Shown here: positions 40,326 to 54,308 of the stretch, one piece after another
Layout: every line of letters starts with the position of its first letter
Position numbering within the stretch: position 1 is the stretch's first letter
NCBI GenBank assembly: GCA_037893245.1
Contig: JBAIAA010001107.1
Location: 62,001 to 126,000 of the forward strand
Source: Crossaster papposus
Lineage: Eukaryota > Echinodermata > Asteroidea > Velatida > Solasteridae
Direction of reading: 5' to 3'
DNA: 64,000 nucleotides
Notes under the pieces: generated by a model
The model's database searches: none
What the model saw: only the letters and a program-made list of their open reading frames with translations
Told to the model about the DNA's origin: nothing
Position numbers and translations under genes: made by a program

Positions 40326-43084
40326 CTTATGCACACTTCTTTCCCTTTACATATTTCTTATGCACACTTCTTTCCCTTTACATATTTCTTATGCACACTT
40401 CTTTCCCTTTACATATTTCTTATGCACACTTCTTTCCCTTTACATATTTCTTATGCACACTTCTTTCCCTTTACATATTTCTTATGCACACTTCTTTCCC
40501 TTTACATATTTCTTATGCACACTTCTTTCCCTTTACATATTTCTTATGCACACTTCTTTCCCTTTACATATTTCTTATGCACACTTCTTTCCCTTTACAT
40601 ATTTCTTATGCACACTTCTTTCCCTTTACATATTTCTTATGCACACTTCTTTCCCTTTACATATTTCTTATGCACACTTCTTTCCCTTTACATATTTCTT
40701 ATGCACACTTCTTTCCCTTTACATATTTCTTATGCACACTTCTTTCCCTTTACATATTTCTTATGCACACTTCTTTCCCTTTACATATTTCTTATGCACA
40801 CTTCTTTCCCTTTACATATTTCTTATGCACACTTCTTTCCCTTTACATATTTCTTATGCACACTTCTTTCCCTTTACATATTTCTTATGCACACTTCTTT
40901 CCCTTTACATATTTCTTATGCACACTTCTTTCCCTTTACATATTTCTTATGCACACTTCTTTCCCTTTACATATTTCTTATGCACACTTCTTTCCCTTTA
41001 CATATTTCTTATGCACACTTCTTTCCCTTTACATATTTCTTATGCACACTTCTTTCCCTTTACATATTTCTTATGCACACTTCTTTCCCTTTACATATTT
41101 CTTATGCACACTTCTTTCCCTTTACATATTTCTTATGCACACTTCTTTCCCTTTACATATTTCTTATGCACACTTCTTTCCCTTTACATATTTCTTATGC
41201 ACACTTCTTTCCCTTTACATATTTCTTATGCACACTTCTTTCCCTTTACATATTTCTTATGCACACTTCTTTCCCTTTACATATTTCTTATGCACACTTC
41301 TTTCCCTTTACATATTTCTTATGCACACTTCTTTCCCTTTACATATTTCTTATGCACACTTCTTTCCCTTTACATATTTCTTATGCACACTTCTTTCCCT
41401 TTACATATTTCTTATGCACACTTCTTTCCCTTTACATATTTCTTATGCACACTTCTTTCCCTTTACATATTTCTTATGCACACTTCTTTCCCTTTACATA
41501 TTTCTTATGCACACTTCTTTCCCTTTACATATTTCTTATGCACACTTCTTTCCCTTTACATATTTCTTATGCACACTTCTTTCCCTTTACATATTTCTTA
41601 TGCACACTTCTTTCCCTTTACATATTTCTTATGCACACTTCTTTCCCTTTACATATTTCTTATGCACACTTCTTTCCCTTTACATATTTCTTATGCACAC
41701 TTCTTTCCCTTTACATATTTCTTATGCACACTTCTTTCCCTTTACATATTTCTTATGCACACTTCTTTCCCTTTACATATTTCTTATGCACACTTCTTTC
41801 CCTTTACATATTTCTTATGCACACTTCTTTCCCTTTACATATTTCTTATGCACACTTCTTTCCCTTTACATATTTCTTATGCACACTTCTTTCCCTTTAC
41901 ATATTTCTTATGCACACTTCTTTCCCTTTACATATTTCTTATGCACACTTCTTTCCCTTTACATATTTCTTATGCACACTTCTTTCCCTTTACATATTTC
42001 TTATGCACACTTCTTTCCCTTTACATATTTCTTATGCACACTTCTTTCCCTTTACATATTTCTTATGCACACTTCTTTCCCTTTACATATTTCTTATGCA
42101 CACTTCTTTCCCTTTACATATTTCTTATGCACACTTCTTTCCCTTTACATATTTCTTATGCACACTTCTTTCCCTTTACATATTTCTTATGCACACTTCT
42201 TTCCCTTTACATATTTCTTATGCACACTTCTTTCCCTTTACATATTTCTTATGCACACTTCTTTCCCTTTACATATTTCTTATGCACACTTCTTTCCCTT
42301 TACATATTTCTTATGCACACTTCTTTCCCTTTACATATTTCTTATGCACACTTCTTTCCCTTTACATATTTCTTATGCACACTTCTTTCCCTTTACATAT
42401 TTCTTATGCACACTTCTTTCCCTTTACATATTTCTTATGCACACTTCTTTCCCTTTACATATTTCTTATGCACACTTCTTTCCCTTTACATATTTCTTAT
42501 GCACACTTCTTTCCCTTTACATATTTCTTATGCACACTTCTTTCCCTTTACATATTTCTTATGCACACTTCTTTCCCTTTACATATTTCTTATGCACACT
42601 TCTTTCCCTTTACATATTTCTTATGCACACTTCTTTCCCTTTACATATTTCTTATGCACACTTCTTTCCCTTTACATATTTCTTATGCACACTTCTTTCC
42701 CTTTACATATTTCTTATGCACACTTCTTTCCCTTTACATATTTCTTATGCACACTTCTTTCCCTTTACATATTTCTTATGCACACTTCTTTCCCTTTACA
42801 TATTTCTTATGCACACTTCTTTCCCTTTACATATTTCTTATGCACACTTCTTTCCCTTTACATATTTCTTATGCACACTTCTTTCCCTTTACATATTTCT
42901 TATGCACACTTCTTTCCCTTTACATATTTCTTATGCACACTTCTTTCCCTTTACATATTTCTTATGCACACTTCTTTCCCTTTACATATTTCTTATGCAC
43001 ACTTCTTTCCCTTTACATATTTCTTATGCACACTTCTTTCCCTTTACATATTTCTTATGCACACTTCTTTCCCTTTACATATTT
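40326..43084 (+). repeat. Perfectly homogeneous tract of 89 A units
   Basis: 2,759 bp = 89 x 31, with no B unit and no variant base noticed. It is the longest uniform stretch in the window and contrasts with flanks that show marker variants every few hundred bases. It is either the most recently homogenised part of the array or a stretch whose copy number cannot be trusted in assembly. Confidence 0.92.
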
Positions 43085-45100
43085 AACTCGAGGGCTTGTT
43101 CCCACATCATGTGTTTATTTCTTATGCACACTTCTTTCCCTTTACATATTTCTTATGCACACTTCTTTCCCTTTACATATTTCGTATGCACACTTCTTTC
43201 CCTTTACATATTTCTTATGCACACTTCTTTCCCTTTACATATTTCTTATGCACACTTCTTTCCCTTTACATATTTCTTATGCACACTTCTTTCCCTTTAC
43301 ATATTTCTTATGCACACTTCTTTCCCTTTACATATTTCTTATGCACACTTCTTTCCCTTTACATATTTCGTATGCACACTTCTTTCCCTTTACATATTTC
43401 TTATGCACACTTCTTTCCCTTTACATATTTTTTATGCACACTTCTTTCCCTTTACATATTTCTTATGCACACTTCTTTCCCTTTACATATTTAACTCGAG
43501 GGCTTGTTCCCACATCATGTGTTTATTTCTTATGCACACTTCTTTCCCTTTACATATTTCTTATGCACACTTCTTTCCCTTTACATATTTCTTATGCACA
43601 CTTCTTTCCCTTTACATATTTCTTATGCACACTTCTTTCCCTTTACATATTTCTTATGCACACTTCTTTCCCTTTACATATTTCTTATGCACACTTCTTT
43701 CCCTTTACATATTTCTTATGCACACTTCTTTCCCTTTACATATTTCTTATGCACACTTATTTCCCTTTACATATTTCTTATGCACACTTCTTTCCCTTTA
43801 CAAATTTAACTCGAGGGCTTGTTCCCACATCATGTGTTTATTTCTCATGCACACTTCTTTCCCTTTACATATTTCTTATGCACACTTCTTTCCCTTTACA
43901 TATTTCTTATGCACACTTCTTTCCCTTTACATATTTCTTATGCACACTTCTTTCCCTTTACATATTTCTTATGCACACTTCTTTCCCTTTACATATTTCT
44001 TATGCACACTTCTTTCCCTTTACATATTTCTTATGCACACTTCTTTCCCTTTACATATTTCTTATGCACACTTCTTTCCCTTTACATATTGCTTATGCAC
44101 ACTTCTTTCCCTTTACATATTTATTATGCACACTTCTTTCCCTTTACATATTTCTTATGCACACTTCTTTCCCTTTACATATTTCTTATGCACACTTCTT
44201 TCCCTTTACATATTTCTTATGCACACTTCTTTCCCTTTACATATTTAACTCGAGGGCTTGTTCCCACATCATGTGTTTATTTCTTATGCACACTTCTTTC
44301 CCTTTACATATTTCTTATGCACACTTCTTTCCCTTTACATATTTTTTATGCACACTTCTTTCCCTTTACATATTTAACTCGAGGGCTTGTTCCCACATCA
44401 TGTGTTTATTTCTTATGCACACTTCTTTCCCTTTACATATTTCTTATGCACACTTCTTTCCCTTTACATATTTCTTATGCACACTTCTTTCCCTTTACAT
44501 ATTTCTTATGCACACTTCTTTCCCTTTACATGTTTCTTATGCACACTTCTTTCCCTTTACATATTTCTTATGCACACTTCTTTCCCTTTACATATTTCTT
44601 ATGCACACTTCTTTCCCTTTACATATTTCTTATGCACACTTCTTTCCCTTTACATATTTCTTAAGCACACTTCTTTCCCTTTACAAATTTAACTCGAGGG
44701 CTTGTTCCCACATCATGTGTTTATTTCTTATGCACACTTCTTTCCCTTTACATATTTCTTATGCACACTTCTTTCCCTTTACATATTTCTTATGCACACT
44801 TCTTTCCCTTTACATATTTATTATGCACACTTCTTTCCCTTTACATATTTCTTATGCACACTTCTTTCCCTTTACATATTTCTTATGCACACTTCTTTCC
44901 CTTTACATATTTCTTATGCACACTTCTTTCCCTTTACATATTTCTTATGCACACTTCTTTCCCTTTACATATTTCTTATGCACACTTCTTTCCCTTTACA
45001 TATTTCTTATGCACACTTCTTTCCCTTTACATATTTCTTATGCACACTTCTTTCCCTTTACATATTTCTTATGCACACTTCTTTCCCTTTACATATTTCT
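43085..45100 (+). repeat. Two-kilobase module, copy 1
   Basis: B units start at 43085, 43493, 43808, 44247, 44376 and 44691: 12, 9, 13, 3 and 9 A between them. Markers are two T2-G units in the first interval, C14-A before 43808, a T3-C unit (TTCTCATG) just after 43808 and a T5-A unit (TTAAGCAC) just before 44691. The match to copy 2 at offset 2,851 ends before 45101. Confidence 0.92.
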
Positions 45101-45935
45101 CATGCACACTTCTTTCCCTTTACATATTTCTTATGCACACTTCTTTCCCTTTACATATTTCTTATGCACACTTCTTTCCCTTTACATATTTCTTATGCAC
45201 ACTTCTTTCCCTTTACATATTTCTTATGCACACTTCTTTCCCTTTACATATTTCTTATGCACACTTCTTTCCCTTTACATATTTCTTATGCACACTTCTT
45301 TCCCTTTACATATTTCTCATGCACACTTCTTTCCCTTTACATATTTCTTATGCACACTTCTTTCCCTTTACATATTTCTTATGCACACTTCTTTCCCTTT
45401 ACATATTTCTTATGCACACTTCTTTCCCTTTACATATTTCTTATGCACACTTCTTTCCCTTTACATATTTCTTATGCACACTTCTTTCCCTTTACATATT
45501 TCTTATGCACACTTCTTTCCCTTTACATATTTCTTATGCACACTTCTTTCCCTTTACATATTTCTTATGCACACTTCTTTCCCTTTACATATTTCTTATG
45601 CACACTTCTTTCCCTTTACATATTTCTTATGCACACTTCTTTCCCTTTACATATTTCTTATGCACACTTCTTTCCCTTTACATATTTCTTATGCACACTT
45701 CTTTCCCTTTACATATTTATTATGCACACTTCTTTCCCTTTACATATTTATTATGCACACTTCTTTTCCTTTACATATTTCTTATGCACACTTCTTTCCC
45801 TTTACATATTTCTTATGCACACTTCTTTCCCTTTACATATTTCTTATGCACACTTCTTTCCCTTTACATATTTCTTATGCACACTTCTTTCCCTTTACAT
45901 ATTTCTTATGCACACTTCTTTCCCTTTACATATTT
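45101..45935 (+). repeat. A array linking the first two 2-kb modules, B-free
   Basis: 27 A units with T3-C variants (TTTCTCATG) at 45101 and 45318, and a pair of C1-A units at 45719 and 45750 followed by a C19-T unit. The same set recurs 8,373 bp later (53474, 53691, 54092, 54123), but not around 47952. This shows that the large duplication and the 2,851-bp one are separate events. Confidence 0.9.
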
Positions 45936-47951
45936 AACTCGAGGGCTTGTTCCCACATCATGTGTTTATTTCTTATGCACACTTCTTTCCCTTTACATAT
46001 TTCTTATGCACACTTCTTTCCCTTTACATATTTCGTATGCACACTTCTTTCCCTTTACATATTTCTTATGCACACTTCTTTCCCTTTACATATTTCTTAT
46101 GCACACTTCTTTCCCTTTACATATTTCTTATGCACACTTCTTTCCCTTTACATATTTCTTATGCACACTTCTTTCCCTTTACATATTTCTTATGCACACT
46201 TCTTTCCCTTTACATATTTCGTATGCACACTTCTTTCCCTTTACATATTTCTTATGCACACTTCTTTCCCTTTACATATTTTTTATGCACACTTCTTTCC
46301 CTTTACATATTTCTTATGCACACTTCTTTCCCTTTACATATTTAACTCGAGGGCTTGTTCCCACATCATGTGTTTATTTCTTATGCACACTTCTTTCCCT
46401 TTACATATTTCTTATGCACACTTCTTTCCCTTTACATATTTCTTATGCACACTTCTTTCCCTTTACATATTTCTTATGCACACTTCTTTCCCTTTACATA
46501 TTTCTTATGCACACTTCTTTCCCTTTACATATTTCTTATGCACACTTCTTTCCCTTTACATATTTCTTATGCACACTTCTTTCCCTTTACATATTTCTTA
46601 TGCACACTTATTTCCCTTTACATATTTCTTATGCACACTTCTTTCCCTTTACAAATTTAACTCGAGGGCTTGTTCCCACATCATGTGTTTATTTCTCATG
46701 CACACTTCTTTCCCTTTACATATTTCTTATGCACACTTCTTTCCCTTTACATATTTCTTATGCACACTTCTTTCCCTTTACATATTTCTTATGCACACTT
46801 CTTTCCCTTTACATATTTCTTATGCACACTTCTTTCCCTTTACATATTTCTTATGCACACTTCTTTCCCTTTACATATTTCTTATGCACACTTCTTTCCC
46901 TTTACATATTTCTTATGCACACTTCTTTCCCTTTACATATTGCTTATGCACACTTCTTTCCCTTTACATATTTATTATGCACACTTCTTTCCCTTTACAT
47001 ATTTCTTATGCACACTTCTTTCCCTTTACATATTTCTTATGCACACTTCTTTCCCTTTACATATTTCTTATGCACACTTCTTTCCCTTTACATATTTAAC
47101 TCGAGGGCTTGTTCCCACATCATGTGTTTATTTCTTATGCACACTTCTTTCCCTTTACATATTTCTTATGCACACTTCTTTCCCTTTACATATTTTTTAT
47201 GCACACTTCTTTCCCTTTACATATTTAACTCGAGGGCTTGTTCCCACATCATGTGTTTATTTCTTATGCACACTTCTTTCCCTTTACATATTTCTTATGC
47301 ACACTTCTTTCCCTTTACATATTTCTTATGCACACTTCTTTCCCTTTACATATTTCTTATGCACACTTCTTTCCCTTTACATGTTTCTTATGCACACTTC
47401 TTTCCCTTTACATATTTCTTATGCACACTTCTTTCCCTTTACATATTTCTTATGCACACTTCTTTCCCTTTACATATTTCTTATGCACACTTCTTTCCCT
47501 TTACATATTTCTTAAGCACACTTCTTTCCCTTTACAAATTTAACTCGAGGGCTTGTTCCCACATCATGTGTTTATTTCTTATGCACACTTCTTTCCCTTT
47601 ACATATTTCTTATGCACACTTCTTTCCCTTTACATATTTCTTATGCACACTTCTTTCCCTTTACATATTTATTATGCACACTTCTTTCCCTTTACATATT
47701 TCTTATGCACACTTCTTTCCCTTTACATATTTCTTATGCACACTTCTTTCCCTTTACATATTTCTTATGCACACTTCTTTCCCTTTACATATTTCTTATG
47801 CACACTTCTTTCCCTTTACATATTTCTTATGCACACTTCTTTCCCTTTACATATTTCTTATGCACACTTCTTTCCCTTTACATATTTCTTATGCACACTT
47901 CTTTCCCTTTACATATTTCTTATGCACACTTCTTTCCCTTTACATATTTCT
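45936..47951 (+). repeat. Two-kilobase module, copy 2
   Basis: B units start at 45936, 46344, 46659, 47098, 47227 and 47542, each 2,851 bp after copy 1, with the same marker variants. Confidence 0.92.
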
Positions 47952-50836
47952 TATGCACACTTCTTTCCCTTTACATATTTCTTATGCACACTTCTTTCCC
48001 TTTACATATTTCTTATGCACACTTCTTTCCCTTTACATATTTCTTATGCACACTTCTTTCCCTTTACATATTTCTTATGCACACTTCTTTCCCTTTACAT
48101 ATTTCTTATGCACACTTCTTTCCCTTTACATATTTCTTATGCACACTTCTTTCCCTTTACATATTTCTTATGCACACTTCTTTCCCTTTACATATTTCTT
48201 ATGCACACTTCTTTCCCTTTACATATTTCTTATGCACACTTCTTTCCCTTTACATATTTCTTATGCACACTTCTTTCCCTTTACATATTTCTTATGCACA
48301 CTTCTTTCCCTTTACATATTTCTTATGCACACTTCTTTCCCTTTACAAATTTAACTCGAGGGCTTGTTCCCACATCATGTGTTTATTTCTTATGCACACT
48401 TCTTTCCCTTTACATATTTCTTATGCACACTTCTTTCCCTTTACATATTTCTTATGCACACTTCTTTCCCTTTACATATTTCTTATGCACACTTCTTTCC
48501 CTTTACATATTTCTTATGCACACTTCTTTCCCTTTACATATTTCTTATGCACACTTCTTTCCCTTTACATATTTCTTATGCACACTTCTTTCCCTTTACA
48601 TATTTCTTATGCACACTTCTTTCCCTTTACATATTGCTTATGCACACTTCTTTCCCTTTACATATTTATTATGCACACTTCTTTCCCTTTACATATTTCT
48701 TATGCACACTTCTTTCCCTTTACATATTTCTTATGCACACTTCTTTCCCTTTACATATTTCTTATGCACACTTCTTTCCCTTTACATATTTAACTCGAGG
48801 GCTTGTTCCCACATCATGTGTTTATTTCTTATGCACACTTCTTTCCCTTTACATATTTCTTATGCACACTTCTTTCCCTTTACATATTTTTTATGCACAC
48901 TTCTTTCCCTTTACATATTTAACTCGAGGGCTTGTTCCCACATCATGTGTTTATTTCTTATGCACACTTCTTTCCCTTTACATATTTCTTATGCACACTT
49001 CTTTCCCTTTACATATTTCTTATGCACACTTCTTTCCCTTTACATATTTCTTATGCACACTTCTTTCCCTTTACATGTTTCTTATACACACTTCTTTCCC
49101 TTTACATATTTCTTATGCACACTTCTTTCCCTTTACATATTTCTTATGCACACTTCTCTCCCTTTACATATTTCTTATGCACACTTCTTTCCCTTTACAT
49201 ATTTCTTATGCACACTTCTTTCCCTTTACAAATTTAACTCGAGGGCTTGTTCCCACATCATGTGTTTATTTCTTATGCACACTTCTTTCCCTTTACATAT
49301 TTCTTATGCACACTTCTTTCCCTTTACATATTTCTTATGCACACTTCTTTCCCTTTACATATTTATTATGCACACTTCTTTCCCTTTACATATTTCTTAT
49401 GCACACTTCTTTCCCTTTACATATTTCTTATGCACACTTCTTTCCCTTTACATATTTCTTATGCACACTTCTTTCCCTTTCCATATTTCTTATGCACACT
49501 TCTTTCCCTTTACATATTTCTTATGCACACTTCTTTCCCTTTACATATTTCTTATGCACACTTCTTTCCCTTTACATATTGCTTATGCACACTTCTTTCC
49601 CTTTACATATTTCTTATGCACACTTCTTTCCCTTTACATATTTCTTATGCACACTTCTTTCCCTTTACATATTTCTTATGCACACTTCTTTCCCTTTACA
49701 TATTTCTTATGCACACTTCTTTCCCTTTACATATTTAACTCGAGGGCTTGTTCCCACATCATGTGTTTATTTCTTATGCACACTTCTTTCCCTTTACATA
49801 TTTCTTATGCACACTTCTTTCCCTTTACATATTTCTTATGCACACTTCTTTCCCTTTACATATTTCTTATGCACACTTCTTTCCCTTTACATATTTCGTA
49901 TGCACACTTCTTTCCCTTTACATATTTCTTATGCACACTTCTTTCCCTTTACATATTTCTTATGCACACTTCTTTCCCTTTACATATTTCTTATGCACAC
50001 TTCTTTCCCTTTACATATTTCTTATGCACACTTCTTTCCCTTTACATATTTCTTATGCACACTTCTTTCCCTTTACATATTTCTTATGCACACTTCTTTC
50101 CCTTTACATATTTCTTACGCACACTTCTTTCCCTTTACATATTTCTTATGCACACTTCTTTCCCTTTACATATTTCTTATGCACACTTCTTTCCCTTTAC
50201 ATATTTCTTATGCACACTTCTTTCCCTTTACATATTTCTTATGCACACTTCTTTCCCTTTACATATTTCTTATGCACACTTCTTTCCCTTTACATATTTC
50301 TTATGCACACTTCTTTCCCTTTACATATTTCTTATGCACACTTCTTTCCCTTTACATATTTCTTATGCACACTTCTTTCCCTTTACATATTTCTTATGCA
50401 CACTTCTTTCCCTTTACATATTTCTTATGCACACTTCTTTCCCTTTACCTATTTCTTATGCACACTTCTTTCCCTTTACATGTTTCTTATGCACACTTCT
50501 TTCCCTTTATATATTTCTTATGCACAGTTCTTTCCCTTTACATATTTCTTATGCACACTTCTTTCCCTTTACATATTTAACTCGAGGGCTTGTTCCCACA
50601 TCATGTGTTTATTTCTTATGCACACTTCTTTCCCTTTACATATTTCTTATGCACACTTCTTTCCCTTTACATATTTCTTATGCACACTTCTTTCCCTTTA
50701 CATATTTCTTATGCACACTTCTTTCCCTTTACATATTTCTTATGCACACTTCTTTCCCTTTACATATTTCTTATGCACACTTCTTTCCCTTTACATATTT
50801 AACTCGAGGGCTTGTTCCCACATCATGTGTTTATTT
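47952..50836 (+). repeat. Seven-B region duplicated at 56.3-59.2 kb
   Basis: B units start at 48353, 48792, 48921, 49236, 49737, 50579 and 50801. Markers include G6-A (TTATACAC) near 49086, C25-adjacent TTTCCATATT near 49481, T31-G near 49581, T2-G near 49899, T5-C near 50118, an A26-region change TACCTATT near 50449, A28-G and C25-T, and a C-to-G change (CACAGTTC) near 50527. The last four form a distinctive run just before the B at 50579, and the run recurs before 58921 and 62154. Confidence 0.92.
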
Positions 50837-53800
50837 CTTATGCACACTTCTTTCCCTTTACATATTTCTTATGCACACTTCTTTCCCTTTACATATTTCT
50901 TATGCACACTTCTTTCCCTTTACATATTTCTTATGCACACTTCTTTCCCTTTACATATTTCTTATGCACACTTCTTTCCCTTTACATATTTCTTATGCAC
51001 ACTTCTTTCCCTTTACATATTTCTTATGCACACTTCTTTCCCTTTACATATTTCTTATGCACACTTCTTTCCCTTTACATATTTCTTATGCACACTTCTT
51101 TCCCTTTACATATTTCTTATGCACACTTCTTTCCCTTTACATATTTCTTATGCACACTTCTTTCCCTTTACATATTTCTTATGCACACTTCTTTCCCTTT
51201 ACATATTTCTTATGCACACTTCTTTCCCTTTACATATTTCTTATGCACACTTCTTTCCCTTTACATATGTCTTATGCACACTTCTTTCCCTTTACATATT
51301 TCTTATGCACACTTCTTTCCCTTTACATATTTCTTATGCACACTTCTTTCCCTTTACATATTTCTTATGCACACTTCTTTCCCTTTACATATTTCTTATG
51401 CACACTTCTTTCCCTTTACATATTTCTTATGCACACTTCTTTCCCTTTACATATTTCTTATGCACACTTCTTTCCCTTTACGTATTTGTTATGCACACTT
51501 CTTTCCCTTTACATATTTCTTATGCACACTTCTTTCCCTTTACATATTTCTTATGCACACTTCTTTCCCTTTACATATTTCTTATGCACACCTTTTTCCC
51601 TTTACATATTTCTTATGCACACTTCTTTCCCTTTACATATTTCTTATGCACACTTCTTTCCCTTTACATATTTCTTATGCACACTTCTTTCCCTTTACAT
51701 ATTTCTTATGCACACTTCTTTCCCTTTACATATTTCTTATGCACACTTCTTTCCCTTTACATATTTCTTATGCACACTTCTTTCCCTTTACATATTTCTT
51801 ATGCACACTTCTTTCCCTTTACATATTTCTTATGCACACTTCTTTCCCTTTACATATTTCTTATGCACACTTCTTTCCCTTTACATATTTCTTATGCACA
51901 CTTCTTTCCCTTTACATATTTCTTATGCACACTTCTTTCCCTTTACATATTTCTTATGCACACTTCTTTCCCTTTACATATTTCTTATGCACACTTCTTT
52001 CCCTTTACATATTTCTTATGCACACTTCTTTCCCTTTACATATTTCTTATGCACACTTCTTTCCCTTTACATATTTCTTATGCACACTTCTTTCCCTTTA
52101 CATATTTCTTATGCACACTTCTTTCCCTTTACATATTTCTTATGCACACTTCTTTCCCTTTACATATTTCTTATGCACACTTCTTTCCCTTTACATATTT
52201 CTTATGCACACTTCTTTCCCTTTACATATTTCTTATGCACACTTCTTTCCCTTTACATATTTCTTATGCACACTTCTTTCCCTTTACATATTTCTTATGC
52301 ACACTTCTTTCCCTTTACATATTTCTTATGCACACTTCTTTCCCTTTACATATTTCTTATGCACACTTCTTTCCCTTTACATATTTCTTATGCACACTTC
52401 TTTCCCTTTACATATTTCTTATGCACACTTCTTTCCCTTTACATATTTCTTATGCACACTTCTTTCCCTTTACGTATTTGTTATGCACACTTCTTTCCCT
52501 TTACATATTTCTTATGCACACTTCTTTCCCTTTACATATTTGTTATGCACACTTCTTTCCCTTTACATATTTCTTATGCACACCTTTTTCCCTTTACATA
52601 TTTCTTATGCACACTTCTTTCCCTTTACATATTTCTTATGCACACTTCTTTCCCTTTACATATTTCTTATGCACACTTCTTTCCCTTTACATATTTCTTA
52701 TGCACACTTCTTTCCCTTTACATATTTCTTATGCACACTTCTTTCCCTTTACATATTTCTTATGCACACTTCTTTCCCTTTACATATTTCTTATGCACAC
52801 TTCTTTCCCTTTACATATTTCTTATGCACACTTCTTTCCCTTTACATATTTCTTATGCACACTTCTTTCCCTTTACATATTTCTTATGCACACTTCTTTC
52901 CCTTTACATATTTCTTATGCACACTTCTTTCCCTTTACATATTTCTTATGCACACTTCTATCCCTTTACATATTTATTATGCACACTTCTTTCCCTTTAC
53001 ATATTTCTTATGCACACTTCTTTCCCTTTACATATTTCTTATGCACACTTCTTTCCCTTTACATATTTCTTATGCACACTTCTTTCCCTTTACATATTTC
53101 TTATGCACACTTCTTTCCCTTTACATATTTCTTATGCACACTTCTTTCCCTTTACATATTTCTTATGCACACTTCTTTCCCTTTACATATTTCTTATGCA
53201 CACTTCTTTCCCTTTACATATTTCTTATGCACACTTCTTTCCCTTTACATATTTCTTATGCACACTTCTTTCCCTTTACATATTTCTTATGCACACTTCT
53301 TTCCCTTTACATATTTCTTATGCACACTTCTTTCCCTTTACATATTTCTTATGCACACTTCTTTCCCTTTACATATTTCTTATGCACACTTCTTTCCCTT
53401 TACATATTTCTTATGCACACTTCTTTCCCTTTACATATTTCTTATGCACACTTCTTTCCCTTTACATATTTCTCATGCACACTTCTTTCCCTTTACATAT
53501 TTCTTATGCACACTTCTTTCCCTTTACATATTTCTTATGCACACTTCTTTCCCTTTACATATTTCTTATGCACACTTCTTTCCCTTTACATATTTCTTAT
53601 GCACACTTCTTTCCCTTTACATATTTCTTATGCACACTTCTTTCCCTTTACATATTTCTTATGCACACTTCTTTCCCTTTACATATTTCTCATGCACACT
53701 TCTTTCCCTTTACATATTTCTTATGCACACTTCTTTCCCTTTACATATTTCTTATGCACACTTCTTTCCCTTTACATATTTCTTATGCACACTTCTTTCC

Positions 53801-54308
53801 CTTTACATATTTCTTATGCACACTTCTTTTCCTTTACATATTTCTTATGCACACTTCTGTCCCTTTACATATTTCTTATGCACACTTCTTTCCCTTTACA
53901 TATTTCTTATGCACACTTCTTTCCCTTTACATATTTCTTATGCACACTTCTTTCCCTTTACATATTTCTTATGCACACTTCTTTCCCTTTACATATTTCT
54001 TATGCACACTTCTTTCCCTTTACATATTTCTTATGCACACTTCTTTCCCTTTACATATTTCTTATGCACACTTCTTTCCCTTTACATATTTATTATGCAC
54101 ACTTCTTTCCCTTTACATATTTATTATGCACACTTCTTTTCCTTTACATATTTCTTATGCACACTTCTTTCCCTTTACATATTTCTTATGCACACTTCTT
54201 TCCCTTTACATATTTCTTATGCACACTTCTTTCCCTTTACATATTTCTTATGCACACTTCTTTCCCTTTACATATTTCTTATGCACACTTCTTTCCCTTT
54301 ACATATTT
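50837..54308 (+). repeat. B-free 3.47-kb A array with a 992-bp internal duplication
   Basis: 112 A units. The linked markers TACGTATTTG (51482) and CACACCTTTTT (51591) recur 992 bp later, exactly 32 units, at 52474 and 52583. A private change to ATCCC (CTTCTATCCC) lies near 52960 and a private CTTCTGTCCC at 53859. Confidence 0.9.
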
